A stretch of DNA of 64,000 nt from Planctomycetota bacterium (GCA_029259745.1 JAJDEO010000065.1:124001-188000); one strand, 5' to 3'; positions 18,058 to 26,733 are shown, counted from the first letter of the stretch. The notes: a model not told the origin generated them from the sequence alone. Made by a program: numbers and translations.

Positions 18058-19734
18058 ATGACCACTCTTCGCGCGCTGCTCTGCGTTCTCGTCCTCGCAT
18101 CGCTGGGCCTGACCCAGAACTCACCGGCAACTCTGGCCGAGGGGCAGCGGCTGCTCCAAGCCGGCGACATGGCAGGAGCGGCAACCGAGCTCGCCGCCGT
18201 GACACAGAACGAACCCACCAACGCAGCCGCGTGGTGGTTGCACGGGTACGCGCTGCACGCGCAAGGTCAGTTCGAGGAGGCCCTCGTCTCGCACGCCAAG
18301 GCCGCCGAGTTCCCGGCGATCGAGGCCAACGCGTCGTACAACGCGGCCTGCGCTTCGGCCCGACTCGGTGAAGCAGATCAAGCGCTCGAGTGGCTCGCGC
18401 GTGCGCGCACGGCCGGCTTCAACAACCGCGCGTTGATCTCGACGGACACCGACCTCGACTCGCTGCGCGCACTTCCGGAGTTCGCGAACCTCGTGCCGCC
18501 CTTGCGCACCGGCGCCGACGCGTTCGTCGAGCCCGTGCGCGTGCTGCTCGAGCGGCACGGCGAGGCGGCCGGCGACCAGTACGGCTGGGTCGCGCGCTCG
18601 ATCGGTGACGTCGACGGCGACGGGGCGCTCGACTTCATCACGTCGGCTCCTTCTGCAAAGGGCGGCGCGGGCATGGTCGAGGCCGTGTCCAGCAAGACGA
18701 ACGAACGACTCTATGCGCATGTCGGTCCGCCGAACGCGAGCCTTGGCAACGGACTCGGGCCGGCCGGTGATGTCGACGGTGACGGCGTCCCCGATGCGAT
18801 CGTCGGCGCGCCGTTCCTCGGGTCGAATGCGCCCGGCATGGCCTTCGTCTACTCGGGCAAGGACGGCGCGGTGATCTGGTCGGCGACGGGCGAACAAGCC
18901 GCCTCGGCGTTCGGCTCGCAGGTGATCGGGCTCGGCGATCTCGATGGCGACGGGCATGGCGACGTCGCCGTCAGCGCGACCCAGTTCGATGGTAGCGCGG
19001 GTGCCAACTGCGGCGCCGTCGACATCCTCTCCGGCGCCGACGGAACGCGTCTGCAGCGCATCGAAGGCTCGGCCGCGGGCGCTCTGTTCGGCAGCGCCGT
19101 CGCCGCGAGCTTCGACGAGCACCGCATGCTCGTGGTGGGCGCGCAGGGCAGCGCCGGTGGCGGCCGCGTCCACGTCTTCAAAGTCGGCGCCGACCGTGCC
19201 GATGAACTCTTCACGATCGACCCCGGCCCGAACTCGGCCTCGCTCGGGCAGTACTTCGTGTCCGTTCCCGGCGACATCGACGACGATGGAACGCCCGACG
19301 TCTACGCGTCCGACTTCGGCGACGCGACCAATGGTCCCGCGACGGGCCAGATCGTCGTGCACTCCGGCGCGACGGGCGAGCGGCTGCTCACGCTCAACGG
19401 GTCACAGCCCGGTGAAGGCTTCGGCACATCCCCTTCGGACGCCGGCGACGTCGACGGCGACGGTGCTGCCGACCTCATCGTCGGCGCCTGGCAACATGCC
19501 AGCGCTGCCCCGAGCGGTGGCCGCTGCACGCTGCACTCGGGGCAAGACGGCAGCGTGCTGGCCACGTACACCTGCCAGGAGCTCAACGACACCTTCGGCT
19601 TCGACGCGGTCGGCATCGGCGACGTCGACGGGGACGGCGGCATCGACTTCCTGATCACCTCGGCCTGGGCCGACGCCAAGGGCCCGCGAACCGGTCGCGT
19701 CTTCATCGTCGCTGGCCCCACGCCCACTCGCTGA
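18058..19734 (+). CDS. Secreted TPR plus FG-GAP repeat protein
   Basis: A 558-residue protein with a Sec signal (LRALLCVLVLASLGLTQ). Residues about 22-135 form TPR repeats (LAEGQRLLQAGDMAGAATEL, AAWWLHGYALHAQGQFEEAL, NAACASARLGEADQALEWL). From about residue 160 to 550 there are integrin-alpha-like FG-GAP units with DVDGDGALDF, DVDGDGVPDAIV, DLDGDGHGDVAV, DIDDDGTPDVYA, DVDGDGAADLIV and DVDGDGGIDFL, alternating with IVGAP-type strands. It probably binds ligands outside the cell with calcium-stabilised blades. Unlike neighbours, it ends without the shared C-terminal module. An ECF sigma gene follows 89 bases later. Confidence 0.85.
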   Translation: MTTLRALLCVLVLASLGLTQNSPATLAEGQRLLQAGDMAGAATELAAVTQNEPTNAAAWWLHGYALHAQGQFEEALVSHAKAAEFPAIEANASYNAACASARLGEADQALEWLARARTAGFNNRALISTDTDLDSLRALPEFANLVPPLRTGADAFVEPVRVLLERHGEAAGDQYGWVARSIGDVDGDGALDFITSAPSAKGGAGMVEAVSSKTNERLYAHVGPPNASLGNGLGPAGDVDGDGVPDAIVGAPFLGSNAPGMAFVYSGKDGAVIWSATGEQAASAFGSQVIGLGDLDGDGHGDVAVSATQFDGSAGANCGAVDILSGADGTRLQRIEGSAAGALFGSAVAASFDEHRMLVVGAQGSAGGGRVHVFKVGADRADELFTIDPGPNSASLGQYFVSVPGDIDDDGTPDVYASDFGDATNGPATGQIVVHSGATGERLLTLNGSQPGEGFGTSPSDAGDVDGDGAADLIVGAWQHASAAPSGGRCTLHSGQDGSVLATYTCQELNDTFGFDAVGIGDVDGDGGIDFLITSAWADAKGPRTGRVFIVAGPTPTR

Positions 19735-19823
19735 GGCCGCAACGCTTCACTCGGGCATCCGATTCCGCTGATATGCTCGTCGGCACTCCTTGCCGAGCGG
19801 ATGAGATTCCCCGGGCCCCTGCG

Positions 19824-20405
19824 ATGTCGATCTCCCACTCGTCGGACCAAGACGTCACGCGCATGCTCGCCGAGCTGCGCGACGGCGCGCGTGATGTCGA
19901 GGCCGACCTCGCGGCGCTCCTCTACGACGAGCTGCGTGCGGCGGCCGGCAGTGCGATGCGGGGCGAGCGTGCGAACCACACGCTGCAGGCCACGGCGCTC
20001 GTGAACGAAGCCTGGCTGCGCCTCTGCGGCCCCGACGCGCCCGACACGACGTACGAGACGCGGCGGCACTTCCTGCGCGTGGCGTCGCGTGCGATGCGCA
20101 ACATCCTCGTTGACCACGCCCGCGGCAAGCGCGCCCACAAGCGCGGCGGCGACGCGTGTCAGGTGCCGCTCGACGAGATCACGGCGCAGATCGAGAGCAC
20201 GAACGTCGACCTGCTCGCCCTCGACGAAGCGCTCACGCGGCTGGCCGACCACGATGCGCGCATGGCCCAGGTCGTCGAGCTGCGATACTTCGGCGGACTC
20301 ACGCTCGCGCAGACGGCCGAGAGCCTCGAGCTGACGAGCGATCAGGTCTACTACTCGTGGGAACTCGCGCGCGCGTGGCTGCATCGCGAGCTATCACGAG
20401 CGTGA
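19824..20405 (+). CDS. ECF RNA polymerase sigma factor (TIGR02999-like)
   Basis: A 193-residue sigma-70-family factor of the ECF type common in Planctomycetota. Region 2: LAALLYDELRAAAGSAMRGE through HTLQATALVNEAWLRL and RRHFLRVASRAMRNILVDHA; region 4: MAQVVELRYFGGLTLAQTAE followed by the recognition helix SLELTSDQVYYSWELARAWL. It would direct RNA polymerase to a dedicated promoter set. No anti-sigma gene adjoins it. The ATG at 19824 gives the family's usual length; an in-frame ATG at 19773 adds 17 residues of no clear character. Confidence 0.85.
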   Translation: MSISHSSDQDVTRMLAELRDGARDVEADLAALLYDELRAAAGSAMRGERANHTLQATALVNEAWLRLCGPDAPDTTYETRRHFLRVASRAMRNILVDHARGKRAHKRGGDACQVPLDEITAQIESTNVDLLALDEALTRLADHDARMAQVVELRYFGGLTLAQTAESLELTSDQVYYSWELARAWLHRELSRA

Positions 20406-20464
20406 TGCGCACTCGGCGCAGCGCGTGACTTCGTCGACCGTCCGGCCGTGTCGAAAGCTCTCTG

Positions 20465-21199
20465 ATGCACCCCGCCCTCTGCGAAACCGCGCACCGCCCC
20501 TGGCCCCTCCCCGAAGCCGCGTGGACGTGGCGCCAGACCTGGTGCGATCTGCTCTTCGCCCACTGGCCCGTCCCGGCCGAAGCGCTCGCGCCGCTGCTGC
20601 CACCAGGGCTGAAACTCCAAACGTTCGACGGTTCGGCCTGGCTCGGCGTCGTCCCGTTCCGCATGGAAGGCGTGATGCGGCGACCACTCCCGGACTTGCC
20701 GTGGATCTCAGCGTTCCCGGAGCTCAACGTGCGCACGTACGTCGAGCGCGACGGCAAAGCGGGCGTCTGGTTCTTCAGCCTCGACGCCACGCAGCCGCTC
20801 GCCGTCTGGGCCGCACGCACATTCTTCCACCTGCCATACCACCGCGCGCGCATGTCGCTCGAACACGACGGCGACGACATCGTCTACCGCTCGGCAAGGC
20901 GTTCGGGTGACGCACGACTCGAGGGGCGCTACGGCCCGACCGGCCCCGTGAGCCTCTCGCAGTCCGGGACGCTCGATCACTGGCTCACCGAGCGCTACTG
21001 CCTCTTCGCCGACGACGGCCGCGACGGGCTCAGCATCACGGAAGTCCACCACGCACCCTGGCCGCTGCAACCGGCGCACGCGACGTTCGACGTGCAGACC
21101 ATGCACGAGCCAGCCGGCATCACGCTGCCCGACAGCGCGCCGGTCCTGCACTTCGTGCGTCATCTCGACGTCGTCGTCTGGTCGCCTCGACGCGCATGA
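20465..21199 (+). CDS. DUF2071 (YqjF-like) family protein
   Basis: A 244-residue protein matching the YqjF/DUF2071 family: RQTWCDLLFAHWPVPAEALA, LLPPGLKLQTFDGSAWLGVV, PFRMEGVMRRPLPDLPW, FPELNVRTYVERDGKAGVWF, FSLDATQPLAVWAARTFFHL and PYHRARMSLEHDGDDIVYRS. The fold is related to acetoacetate decarboxylase-like proteins, but function is unknown. It follows the sigma factor by 59 bases on the same strand and precedes a short-chain dehydrogenase by 22, so the three may be cotranscribed. Confidence 0.9.
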   Translation: MHPALCETAHRPWPLPEAAWTWRQTWCDLLFAHWPVPAEALAPLLPPGLKLQTFDGSAWLGVVPFRMEGVMRRPLPDLPWISAFPELNVRTYVERDGKAGVWFFSLDATQPLAVWAARTFFHLPYHRARMSLEHDGDDIVYRSARRSGDARLEGRYGPTGPVSLSQSGTLDHWLTERYCLFADDGRDGLSITEVHHAPWPLQPAHATFDVQTMHEPAGITLPDSAPVLHFVRHLDVVVWSPRRA

Positions 21200-21221
21200 C
21201 TCGCCCCGGCACACTCATCGC

Positions 21222-21908
21222 ATGACACCAACGCGCATCCTCGCCATCACGGGCGTCACGCGCGGCATCGGCCGCTCGCTCGTCGCCAGCTTCGTCGCCG
21301 CCGGCCACACCGTGCACGGCTGCGGACGCTCCGCCGACGCCCTGGCCGAGCTGTGCGCCGAGCATCCCGGCGCGCACACCTTCACCGCCGTCGATGTCGC
21401 CGACAGCGCCGCCGTCGAGGCCTGGGCGCGCTCCGTGCTCGCGTCAGGCCCCGCGCCCGATCTGCTCATCAACAACGCCGCGATCATCAACGCGCCGGCG
21501 CCGCTCTGGGAGATCCCGGCCGAGGACGTCGAACGCCTCCTCGCGATCAACGTCGGCGGCGTCGCGCACGTCATCCGGGCCTTCGTGCCGGCCATGATCT
21601 CGGCCGGGCGCGGGGTCATCGTGAACCTCAGCTCTGGCTGGGGACGCTCGACGTCGCCCGACGTCGCGCCCTACTGTGCGTCAAAGTGGGCCATCGAAGG
21701 ACTGACCCGCAGCGTGGCCCAAGAACTCCCGGCGGGACTGGCTTGCGTGGCCCTCTCGCCGGGTGTCGTCGACACGGACATGCTGCGCCTCTGCCTACCC
21801 GACACGGCGGCGGCCTGCGACGGACCCGACGCCTGGGCCGAGCGCAACGCGGCCTATGTGCTGGCGCTCGACGCCTCGCACAACGGACAGAGCCTCACAG
21901 CAACCTGA
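21222..21908 (+). CDS. Short-chain dehydrogenase/reductase
   Basis: A 228-residue classical SDR oxidoreductase using NAD(P). The cofactor motif is ITGVTRGIGRSL (TGxxxGIG), LLINNAAI gives the NNAG equivalent, the catalytic Ser is in VNLSSGWG, and the YxxxK pair is in YCASKWA. PGVVDTDM follows as in family members. The substrate is unknown. It lies close behind the DUF2071 gene. The length is slightly below the usual 240-250 residues, with the loss at the C-terminus. Confidence 0.9.
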   Translation: MTPTRILAITGVTRGIGRSLVASFVAAGHTVHGCGRSADALAELCAEHPGAHTFTAVDVADSAAVEAWARSVLASGPAPDLLINNAAIINAPAPLWEIPAEDVERLLAINVGGVAHVIRAFVPAMISAGRGVIVNLSSGWGRSTSPDVAPYCASKWAIEGLTRSVAQELPAGLACVALSPGVVDTDMLRLCLPDTAAACDGPDAWAERNAAYVLALDASHNGQSLTAT

Positions 21909-21997
21909 GCGCGCGTTGCACACGAGGCAGCGCGTTTGCGCCTTGATCCCTGAGGCCGCCCGCGGCGGGCGAGCCCACGGCACCAAGGAGCGACATC

Positions 21998-23281
21998 ATG
22001 CGTCTACTCGACACCCTGTACTCGGCAGCCGCTCTGGCTGCCCTCACGACGGCCTCGGTCGAAGCCCAAACTCTCTACACCCTCGACGGCGGCGCTGGCA
22101 TCGTCGACGAAATCACGGGCCCTCCGGCCGGGTTCTGCGGCTACCCGACCGGCCCGCTCGTCGGTGGCTTTCCCTATGCGCTCGGATTCGTCTGCGCAGC
22201 CGGAACACCGCCGACTCCCGCGCCGATCTTTCCCCCCGCGCCGTTCGGCATCGCCGGCGGCATGACGACGAACCCGATCACCGACACCGTCTTCGTCACC
22301 GACGGCTTCGTCATCACGGAGTACACGTCCGGCGGCGGTCCGATTGCCGGCTGGCCAGCCGCGACGCTCGCCGGCCCCATCACGGGCATGGCCTTCGACG
22401 GCGCCGCGGGCATGCTCTTCATCACCGATGGTGCATTCTGCGCGGGCCTCTTCCCGCCCGCCGGTGGCTGCGCGGCACCGATCGTCGCCATCCCGCCGTG
22501 GCCGGCGCTGCCAGCGGGATCCCCTCTCATCACGGGCTTGGCCTGGGATCCGGGCGGATTCCTGTGGGCCGTCGATGTCGGCGGTGTCGTGTCGATGATC
22601 CCGGTCGGTGGTCCCGGTGGACCGGCCTTCCCCGTCGTGCCTGACCCGGTCTGCGGTGCGCTCGGTGGCTTCGGCCCGATGCAGGGCATCGCCCTCGACA
22701 CGGCGAGCCTCCCGGGCCTCGGCGGCGGTCCGCCGGCGCTCTACGTCACGGACGGCGCAATCATCGTCTACCTCGTCCCCGGGGGCGGCCCGGCCGCACC
22801 GACCTTCTACACGACGGCGAACTGTCTGCCCGTGCCCGGTGGTCCGATCAGTGGCCTGGCGTACACCTCGCACGGCATCGTGTACGGCAAGGGCACCGAC
22901 CCGACGGGCATCCTCCCGCCGACGGCTGCCACGAAGGGACAGTTCACGAGCCCGAGCGGCCCCGTCGCCATCGACCTCGCCGGCGCCGACCCGACGCCCG
23001 GCGGCATGACGGTCCTCACCCTCTCGCTCGGCTTCCCCTTCGGCGCCGGCGCGGCCTGCCCGCCGATCCCCGGGCTCGGCGGCAACCTCATCCAGGTGGC
23101 TCCGCCCTTCGCCTTCACGCTGGGCCCCTTCCCCATCCCGCCGAGCGGAGCCGTCACGCTGCCAGGGGCCATCCCGCCTGGCTTCGCGGGCATCCAGATC
23201 ATGGGCCAGTGGTTCGTGGGCAAGGGCAGCGGCGGCATCCAGACAAGCAACGGAGTCGAGTTCACGATCGGCATCCCGTAG
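21998..23281 (+). CDS. Secreted beta-propeller-like protein, paralog A
   Basis: A 427-residue secreted protein (signal MRLLDTLYSAAALAALTTASVEA) unusually rich in Gly, Pro and Ala. Repeating blade-like units include DTVFVTDGFVI, ITGMAFDGAAGMLFITDG, ITGLAWDPGGFLWAVD and ISGLAYTSHGIVYGKG, pointing to an NHL/SMP-30-like propeller up to about residue 310. The last 115 residues are a separate beta-rich domain. The protein at 56480-57742 has the same plan and shares motifs such as GGPAAPxFYT, NCxPVP and SGLA, so the two are paralogs. AAGGAG lies seven bases before the ATG. No enzyme motif is seen. Confidence 0.8.
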   Translation: MRLLDTLYSAAALAALTTASVEAQTLYTLDGGAGIVDEITGPPAGFCGYPTGPLVGGFPYALGFVCAAGTPPTPAPIFPPAPFGIAGGMTTNPITDTVFVTDGFVITEYTSGGGPIAGWPAATLAGPITGMAFDGAAGMLFITDGAFCAGLFPPAGGCAAPIVAIPPWPALPAGSPLITGLAWDPGGFLWAVDVGGVVSMIPVGGPGGPAFPVVPDPVCGALGGFGPMQGIALDTASLPGLGGGPPALYVTDGAIIVYLVPGGGPAAPTFYTTANCLPVPGGPISGLAYTSHGIVYGKGTDPTGILPPTAATKGQFTSPSGPVAIDLAGADPTPGGMTVLTLSLGFPFGAGAACPPIPGLGGNLIQVAPPFAFTLGPFPIPPSGAVTLPGAIPPGFAGIQIMGQWFVGKGSGGIQTSNGVEFTIGIP

Positions 23282-23530
23282 CCAGCACGTTGAAAACTCA
23301 TCCGGCGCGCCGCACGCACCGAGCGCGCCTGTGCGAGCGCGGGAGCCTCGACGAATCCACCGATTCACCTGCGTTCCCACACTCGCGCAGACACACTCGG
23401 TCACGCACGGCGCACTCGGAGCAGTTCTTGAACAGGCTGGTAGCCCTTCGGCGCGCATCGGCGTCGGCGGACCCACGCGAGCCTCGCTCGCACCCGCCGT
23501 GCCGGTCTTCGACGACAACCTGAGAGAACG

Positions 23531-23570
23531 ACGCCGCCCCGCCTCCCGGCACAGGGATCCGGGGCGGCGT
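23531..23570. terminator. Bidirectional hairpin between convergent genes
   Basis: A perfect 10-bp stem ACGCCGCCCC/GGGGCGGCGT (23531-23540 with 23561-23570) with a 20-base loop; GAGAA/TTCTC adds pairs beyond a 2-base bulge. It lies between the propeller gene and the minus-strand GNAT. The rest of 23282-23627 shows nothing recognisable. Confidence 0.6.
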
Positions 23571-23627
23571 TTCTCGCGTGTGCGCGCTCGCTCATCGCGA
23601 CAGTCGCGTCACCCCGGCACTCGGGGC

Positions 23628-24122
23628 TCAGTCGTCGCGACGCAGCACGAGCTCGTCGATCTCCTCGCCGCGCGCCTCGGCGTACCCGCGTTCCTCGTCG
23701 ATCACCGTGAAGGCGCAGGCCTCGAGGACGCGCCGCGACGCGATGTTGTCGGCTGCCGTGCGCGCGTGGATCGGGCGACGGCCGTCGATTTCGAGAAACG
23801 CCGCGAGCGCAGCGCGCGCCACGCCGCGTCCCCACCAAGCGCGATCGATCCAGAAGGTCACTTCGGCGTCGCCGGCGCGCTCGAAGCTCGCCACGTGGCC
23901 GACGACGACGCCGTTGATGACGATCGTGCGCGTGACGATGCTCGGCACCTTGCGGATTGCCGACCAGTGCGCCACGTGGGCCTCAAGGTCGCTCGGGTCC
24001 TCGGGCACGAAAGCCGCCATGTGACAGGCCTCGGCGTCCTGCATGTGCGCGAAGAAGACGAGCACGTCGTCGTCGATGACGTCGCGCAGAGTGACCTCGA
24101 CCGACTTCGACTCGGCACTCAT
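23628..24122 (-). CDS. GNAT-family N-acetyltransferase coupled to the selenoprotein
   Basis: A 164-residue RimJ-like acetyltransferase: VTLRDVIDDDVLVFFAHMQD, INGVVVGHVASFERAGDAEV, FWIDRAWWGRGVARAALAAF (acetyl-CoA loop) and RTAADNIASRRVLEACAFTV. Its ATG overlaps the TGA stop of the upstream gene (24119-24122, ATGA), so translation is probably coupled to that of the candidate selenoprotein. The start is chosen because of that overlap; the open frame extends further upstream but as a shadow of the neighbouring gene. The substrate is unknown. Confidence 0.85.
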   Translation of the reverse strand: MSAESKSVEVTLRDVIDDDVLVFFAHMQDAEACHMAAFVPEDPSDLEAHVAHWSAIRKVPSIVTRTIVINGVVVGHVASFERAGDAEVTFWIDRAWWGRGVARAALAAFLEIDGRRPIHARTAADNIASRRVLEACAFTVIDEERGYAEARGEEIDELVLRRDD

Positions 24123-25432
24123 CGTTCGGGCAGTCCGCATTCGGCCGGTGACAGCAGCCAGTTGGCGACGTCGGGATGCTCGAGCCACGGGGCGTCGTAG
24201 ACGCTCGCAAAGGCCGGCGGGATGCGGCTCTCGGTCGAGCGCACGTGGAACGACAACAGGCCCGCCGCGACATCGCGACCACGAGCGTTGTTCTCCGTAC
24301 GCCCCCAGCGCCGCCCCACGGCGACGAGTTGAAAGGCCGTGAAGCGCTGCTCGGCGGCACTCCACGTCGCGGTCCCCATGACGTCACAGTCGATGCCGTG
24401 CGCAAACTCGCGCTGGGGTTTCCACTCGCTGAACGGCATGAGCCATGCGCCGTCCGAGCGCGCCGCCGTGCGACCGCGCAGCTCGAAGCGCGCCACGCCC
24501 GCGTCGACATCCACGACCGTGGCGAGCAGCTCGGCTGCCGTCACGTCCTCGGCGGCGTACGGGATCGTCTGTCCACCGACGTTGTCGACGAAGTGGAAGC
24601 GCGCGAGGCGCTCGGCGAACGACGGCCAGCGGAACGCATCACCTTCCTGAATAGGCTCGTCGCCGACCAGCGCCGTCGCCTCGGCACGCGAGAGCCAGAC
24701 GTGGTCGCGGTTCCAGCGACGCCCAGGACTTCCATCGAGCCCCTCGGTCGTGACGTCGCGGCCTACGCGCTCGAGCGCGAGCCCGTCGTCGGGAAAGAAC
24801 GCTTCATAACGGTGGGCCGAGTCGAAGTTCGCGTCGGCCGGAATCCGTCGCTCGTCTTCGGAGAGTTCACTCCACGCGGCGAGTCCGGCGGCCATCATCT
24901 CGAGCTGTCGCTCGACGTTGCGCGTGTTGACGCGCGCGAGCACCTTGCCGCTCGGCGCGATCACCCACGAACCCTGACGCGTGCCGCGGTCGGTGATGCG
25001 ATCGCCGCCCGTCACCATGCGCTGGAAGAAGAGACAGTCGGCTTCCGAGCCGCGCTGCAGACGCCAGACCTCGTCAGCCGCACAGACGAAGTCACCCGTC
25101 GCTGCGATCACGCGCGGGTCGGAGTAGACGGACACACGGTCCGCGACGCCATTGCCTCAGGTACAGCCCAGCGGGTGCCCGTTCATGAGCCAGAGCAACA
25201 GCGGTCGCTGTTCGGTCTCGGAACGCTCGAGGCCGGAGACCATGTCGGGGAGCCAGGGGATCGACTCGGCGGCAAGCTCGGCCGCCGAAGGGCGGATGAA
25301 GTCGCGCCAGCGCTCGAGGTCACCGATCTCGAGCACGGGCGGGCGCAGACTCGCGGCGAGGTCGGCGCCGTCGTCGACGGGCCCGGGAACGAGGAGGCTC
25401 AAGCCCGTCAGCAGCGTTGCGAAGGTGGTCAT
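24119..25432 (-). CDS. Candidate selenoprotein of unknown function, in-frame TGA at codon 92
   Basis: Read through one TGA (25157-25159), the frame gives 437 residues. Before it: a signal-like MTTFATLLTGLSLLVPG and RPLLLWLMNGHPLGCT. After it: GNGVADRVSVYSDPRVIAAT, DEVWRLQRGSEADCLFFQRM and 300 more residues with clear coding character, including RWNRDHVWLSRAEATALVGD and FHFVDNVGGQTIPYA. Both parts are in the same frame and neither has a convincing independent end or start. The result is a Cys-Thr-Sec-Gly site, as in redox selenoproteins, with a SECIS-like hairpin 13 bases downstream. A Sec signal suggests export. I do not know the family's function. The alternative is a nonsense mutation, or two separate genes with a GTG start at 25135. 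Confidence 0.7.
25129..25143 (-). promoter_or_regulatory. SECIS-like hairpin for UGA recoding
   Basis: On the minus-strand mRNA, CGGAC-CGTGT-GTCCG forms a 5-bp perfect stem (a G-U pair can extend it) with a 5-base loop whose second base is G. The loop begins 18 bases after the UGA at 25157-25159. Bacterial SECIS elements are small stem-loops within the coding region shortly after UGA, with a G at the start of the loop, so the geometry fits. The stem is short and could occur by chance in GC-rich DNA. Confidence 0.5.
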
Positions 25433-25506
25433 CGGGCCAGCTTCGCGCGCCGCCCGTGATGCGTCAACCTTGACGCGCCGCGCGCGAGACCGACAGTGGA
25501 GCGTCC

Positions 25507-26610
25507 ATGTCGACCTTCGCCCGACGAATCCTCGCGCTCGCCTTCGGATGCCTCATCGCCATCGCGTTGGGTGAAGGACTGCTGCGGCTCGGACACTTCG
25601 CGCTGCACGGCACGACGTCCGACCGCGGCGGCATCGCGGCGCCGATCAACGGTCATCACCCGCTCGTCGGCTGGCTCCCCATCGCTGGGAGCGACATCCG
25701 CCACCACACGACGGAGTTCGACGTCACCTACCGCGTCGGACCGCAGCGCTTCCGCGGCCTCGATGCCAGCACCCTCGATACCGACGCAACGGAACAGCCG
25801 ACGATCACGTTTCTCGGCGACTCGTTCGTCTTCGGGCAGGGCGTGGCGAGCACCGAGCGCGTGACCGAGCGTCTCGCGGCGCGGCTTGGCGTGACGGTCT
25901 GGAACCGCGGCGTGCAGGGCACCGGAACCGGACAGCACCTGCTGATCTACACGGACGTCGACGGCCCTCACCGCCACGGCGACATCGTCGTCCTAGGGCT
26001 CTTCGCCGATGCGATCCGCCGCCACGTCGCCGATCGCTTCGCGGGTCGGGCCAAGCCGCGCTTCCGAGTTCGCGACAACGTGCTCGAACTCACGGGCGTC
26101 CCCGTCCCCGAAACCTACGAGTCGCTCGAGGAGCGCGCGCCCGTCAGCACGCCATCGTGGAAGACGAGGATCCAGCGCCACAGCCGACTCTACGGAGCCG
26201 CGCGTACGCATCTGCGTGATGGTGTTCTTTTCATCCTCGGCCGCGATGTCGACCCCTACCCCGAGTGGAACGCGGCGGACAGCGAAGCGGCAGGCCTCAT
26301 GCGCGCGCTGCTCGCCGAGTTCGCGCGCTCCGTGCGAGCAGCCGACGCCAAGTTGCTCGTGGCGTTGATCCCCGCGCCTTGGCACCTCGCAGCGACCCGA
26401 CATCCCGAGCGGCGTGCCGCCTTCCAACACGCGGCGCTGACGATCTGCGAGCAGCTCGACATCGCGGCGATCGACCTCACGCCGGCACTCCGGTCCAGCG
26501 ATGCGCAGGCGTACTTCCCCGTCGACGGGCACTGGACGCCGCACGGACACGCACTCGCCGCCGAGGCCATCGCCGCCGAACTCACGCGCCGCGGGTGGGT
26601 GACACGCTAG
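25507..26610 (+). CDS. Membrane-anchored SGNH/GDSL-family hydrolase
   Basis: A 367-residue protein with one N-terminal hydrophobic segment (ILALAFGCLIAIALGEGLLRL) acting as signal or anchor. The SGNH catalytic residues are visible: FLGDSFVFGQGV with Ser106, and FPVDGHWTPHGH with Asp340 and His342. GVQGTGTGQHLL supplies the block II glycine region. Such proteins are esterases or acetyl-transferring/deacetylating enzymes acting on glycans or lipids at the cell envelope. GGAG lies five bases before the ATG. The stop codon lies within the left arm of a 16-bp inverted repeat. The substrate is unknown. Confidence 0.85.
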   Translation: MSTFARRILALAFGCLIAIALGEGLLRLGHFALHGTTSDRGGIAAPINGHHPLVGWLPIAGSDIRHHTTEFDVTYRVGPQRFRGLDASTLDTDATEQPTITFLGDSFVFGQGVASTERVTERLAARLGVTVWNRGVQGTGTGQHLLIYTDVDGPHRHGDIVVLGLFADAIRRHVADRFAGRAKPRFRVRDNVLELTGVPVPETYESLEERAPVSTPSWKTRIQRHSRLYGAARTHLRDGVLFILGRDVDPYPEWNAADSEAAGLMRALLAEFARSVRAADAKLLVALIPAPWHLAATRHPERRAAFQHAALTICEQLDIAAIDLTPALRSSDAQAYFPVDGHWTPHGHALAAEAIAAELTRRGWVTR

Positions 26611-26681
26611 TGGTGTGATTCACAGCCAGCGGCGAGGAGGGCGTGAAACAAATGACGCGAACTCTTGAATCACACCACTAG
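26607..26681. repeat. Perfect 16-bp inverted repeat at a convergent junction
   Basis: CTAGTGGTGTGATTCA (26607-26622) and its exact complement TGAATCACACCACTAG (26666-26681) bound a 43-base loop. The left arm includes the TAG stop of the SGNH gene. The core TGAATCA matches other REP-like sites in the window, and the arms match the edge CCGTGTGATTCA at 3680. It could be a terminator, a REP element or a small insertion remnant. Confidence 0.7.
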
Positions 26682-26733
26682 CTCGCTCGCCGCCATCGTC
26701 GCGGCTGGGCCACCGGTGCATCGAGCTGAACCG

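Noticed and set aside
22004-23518. 504-codon open frame opposite the propeller gene
   Set aside because: Low-complexity Arg/Glu/Asp/Ala translation typical of antisense frames in GC-rich DNA; the plus-strand gene has a signal peptide and repeats.
25157-25159. TGA read as a nonsense mutation or as the end of a separate 91-residue gene
   Set aside because: The short protein ends abruptly in a Cys-containing strand and the downstream frame is intact and in phase; still possible and listed as the main alternative.
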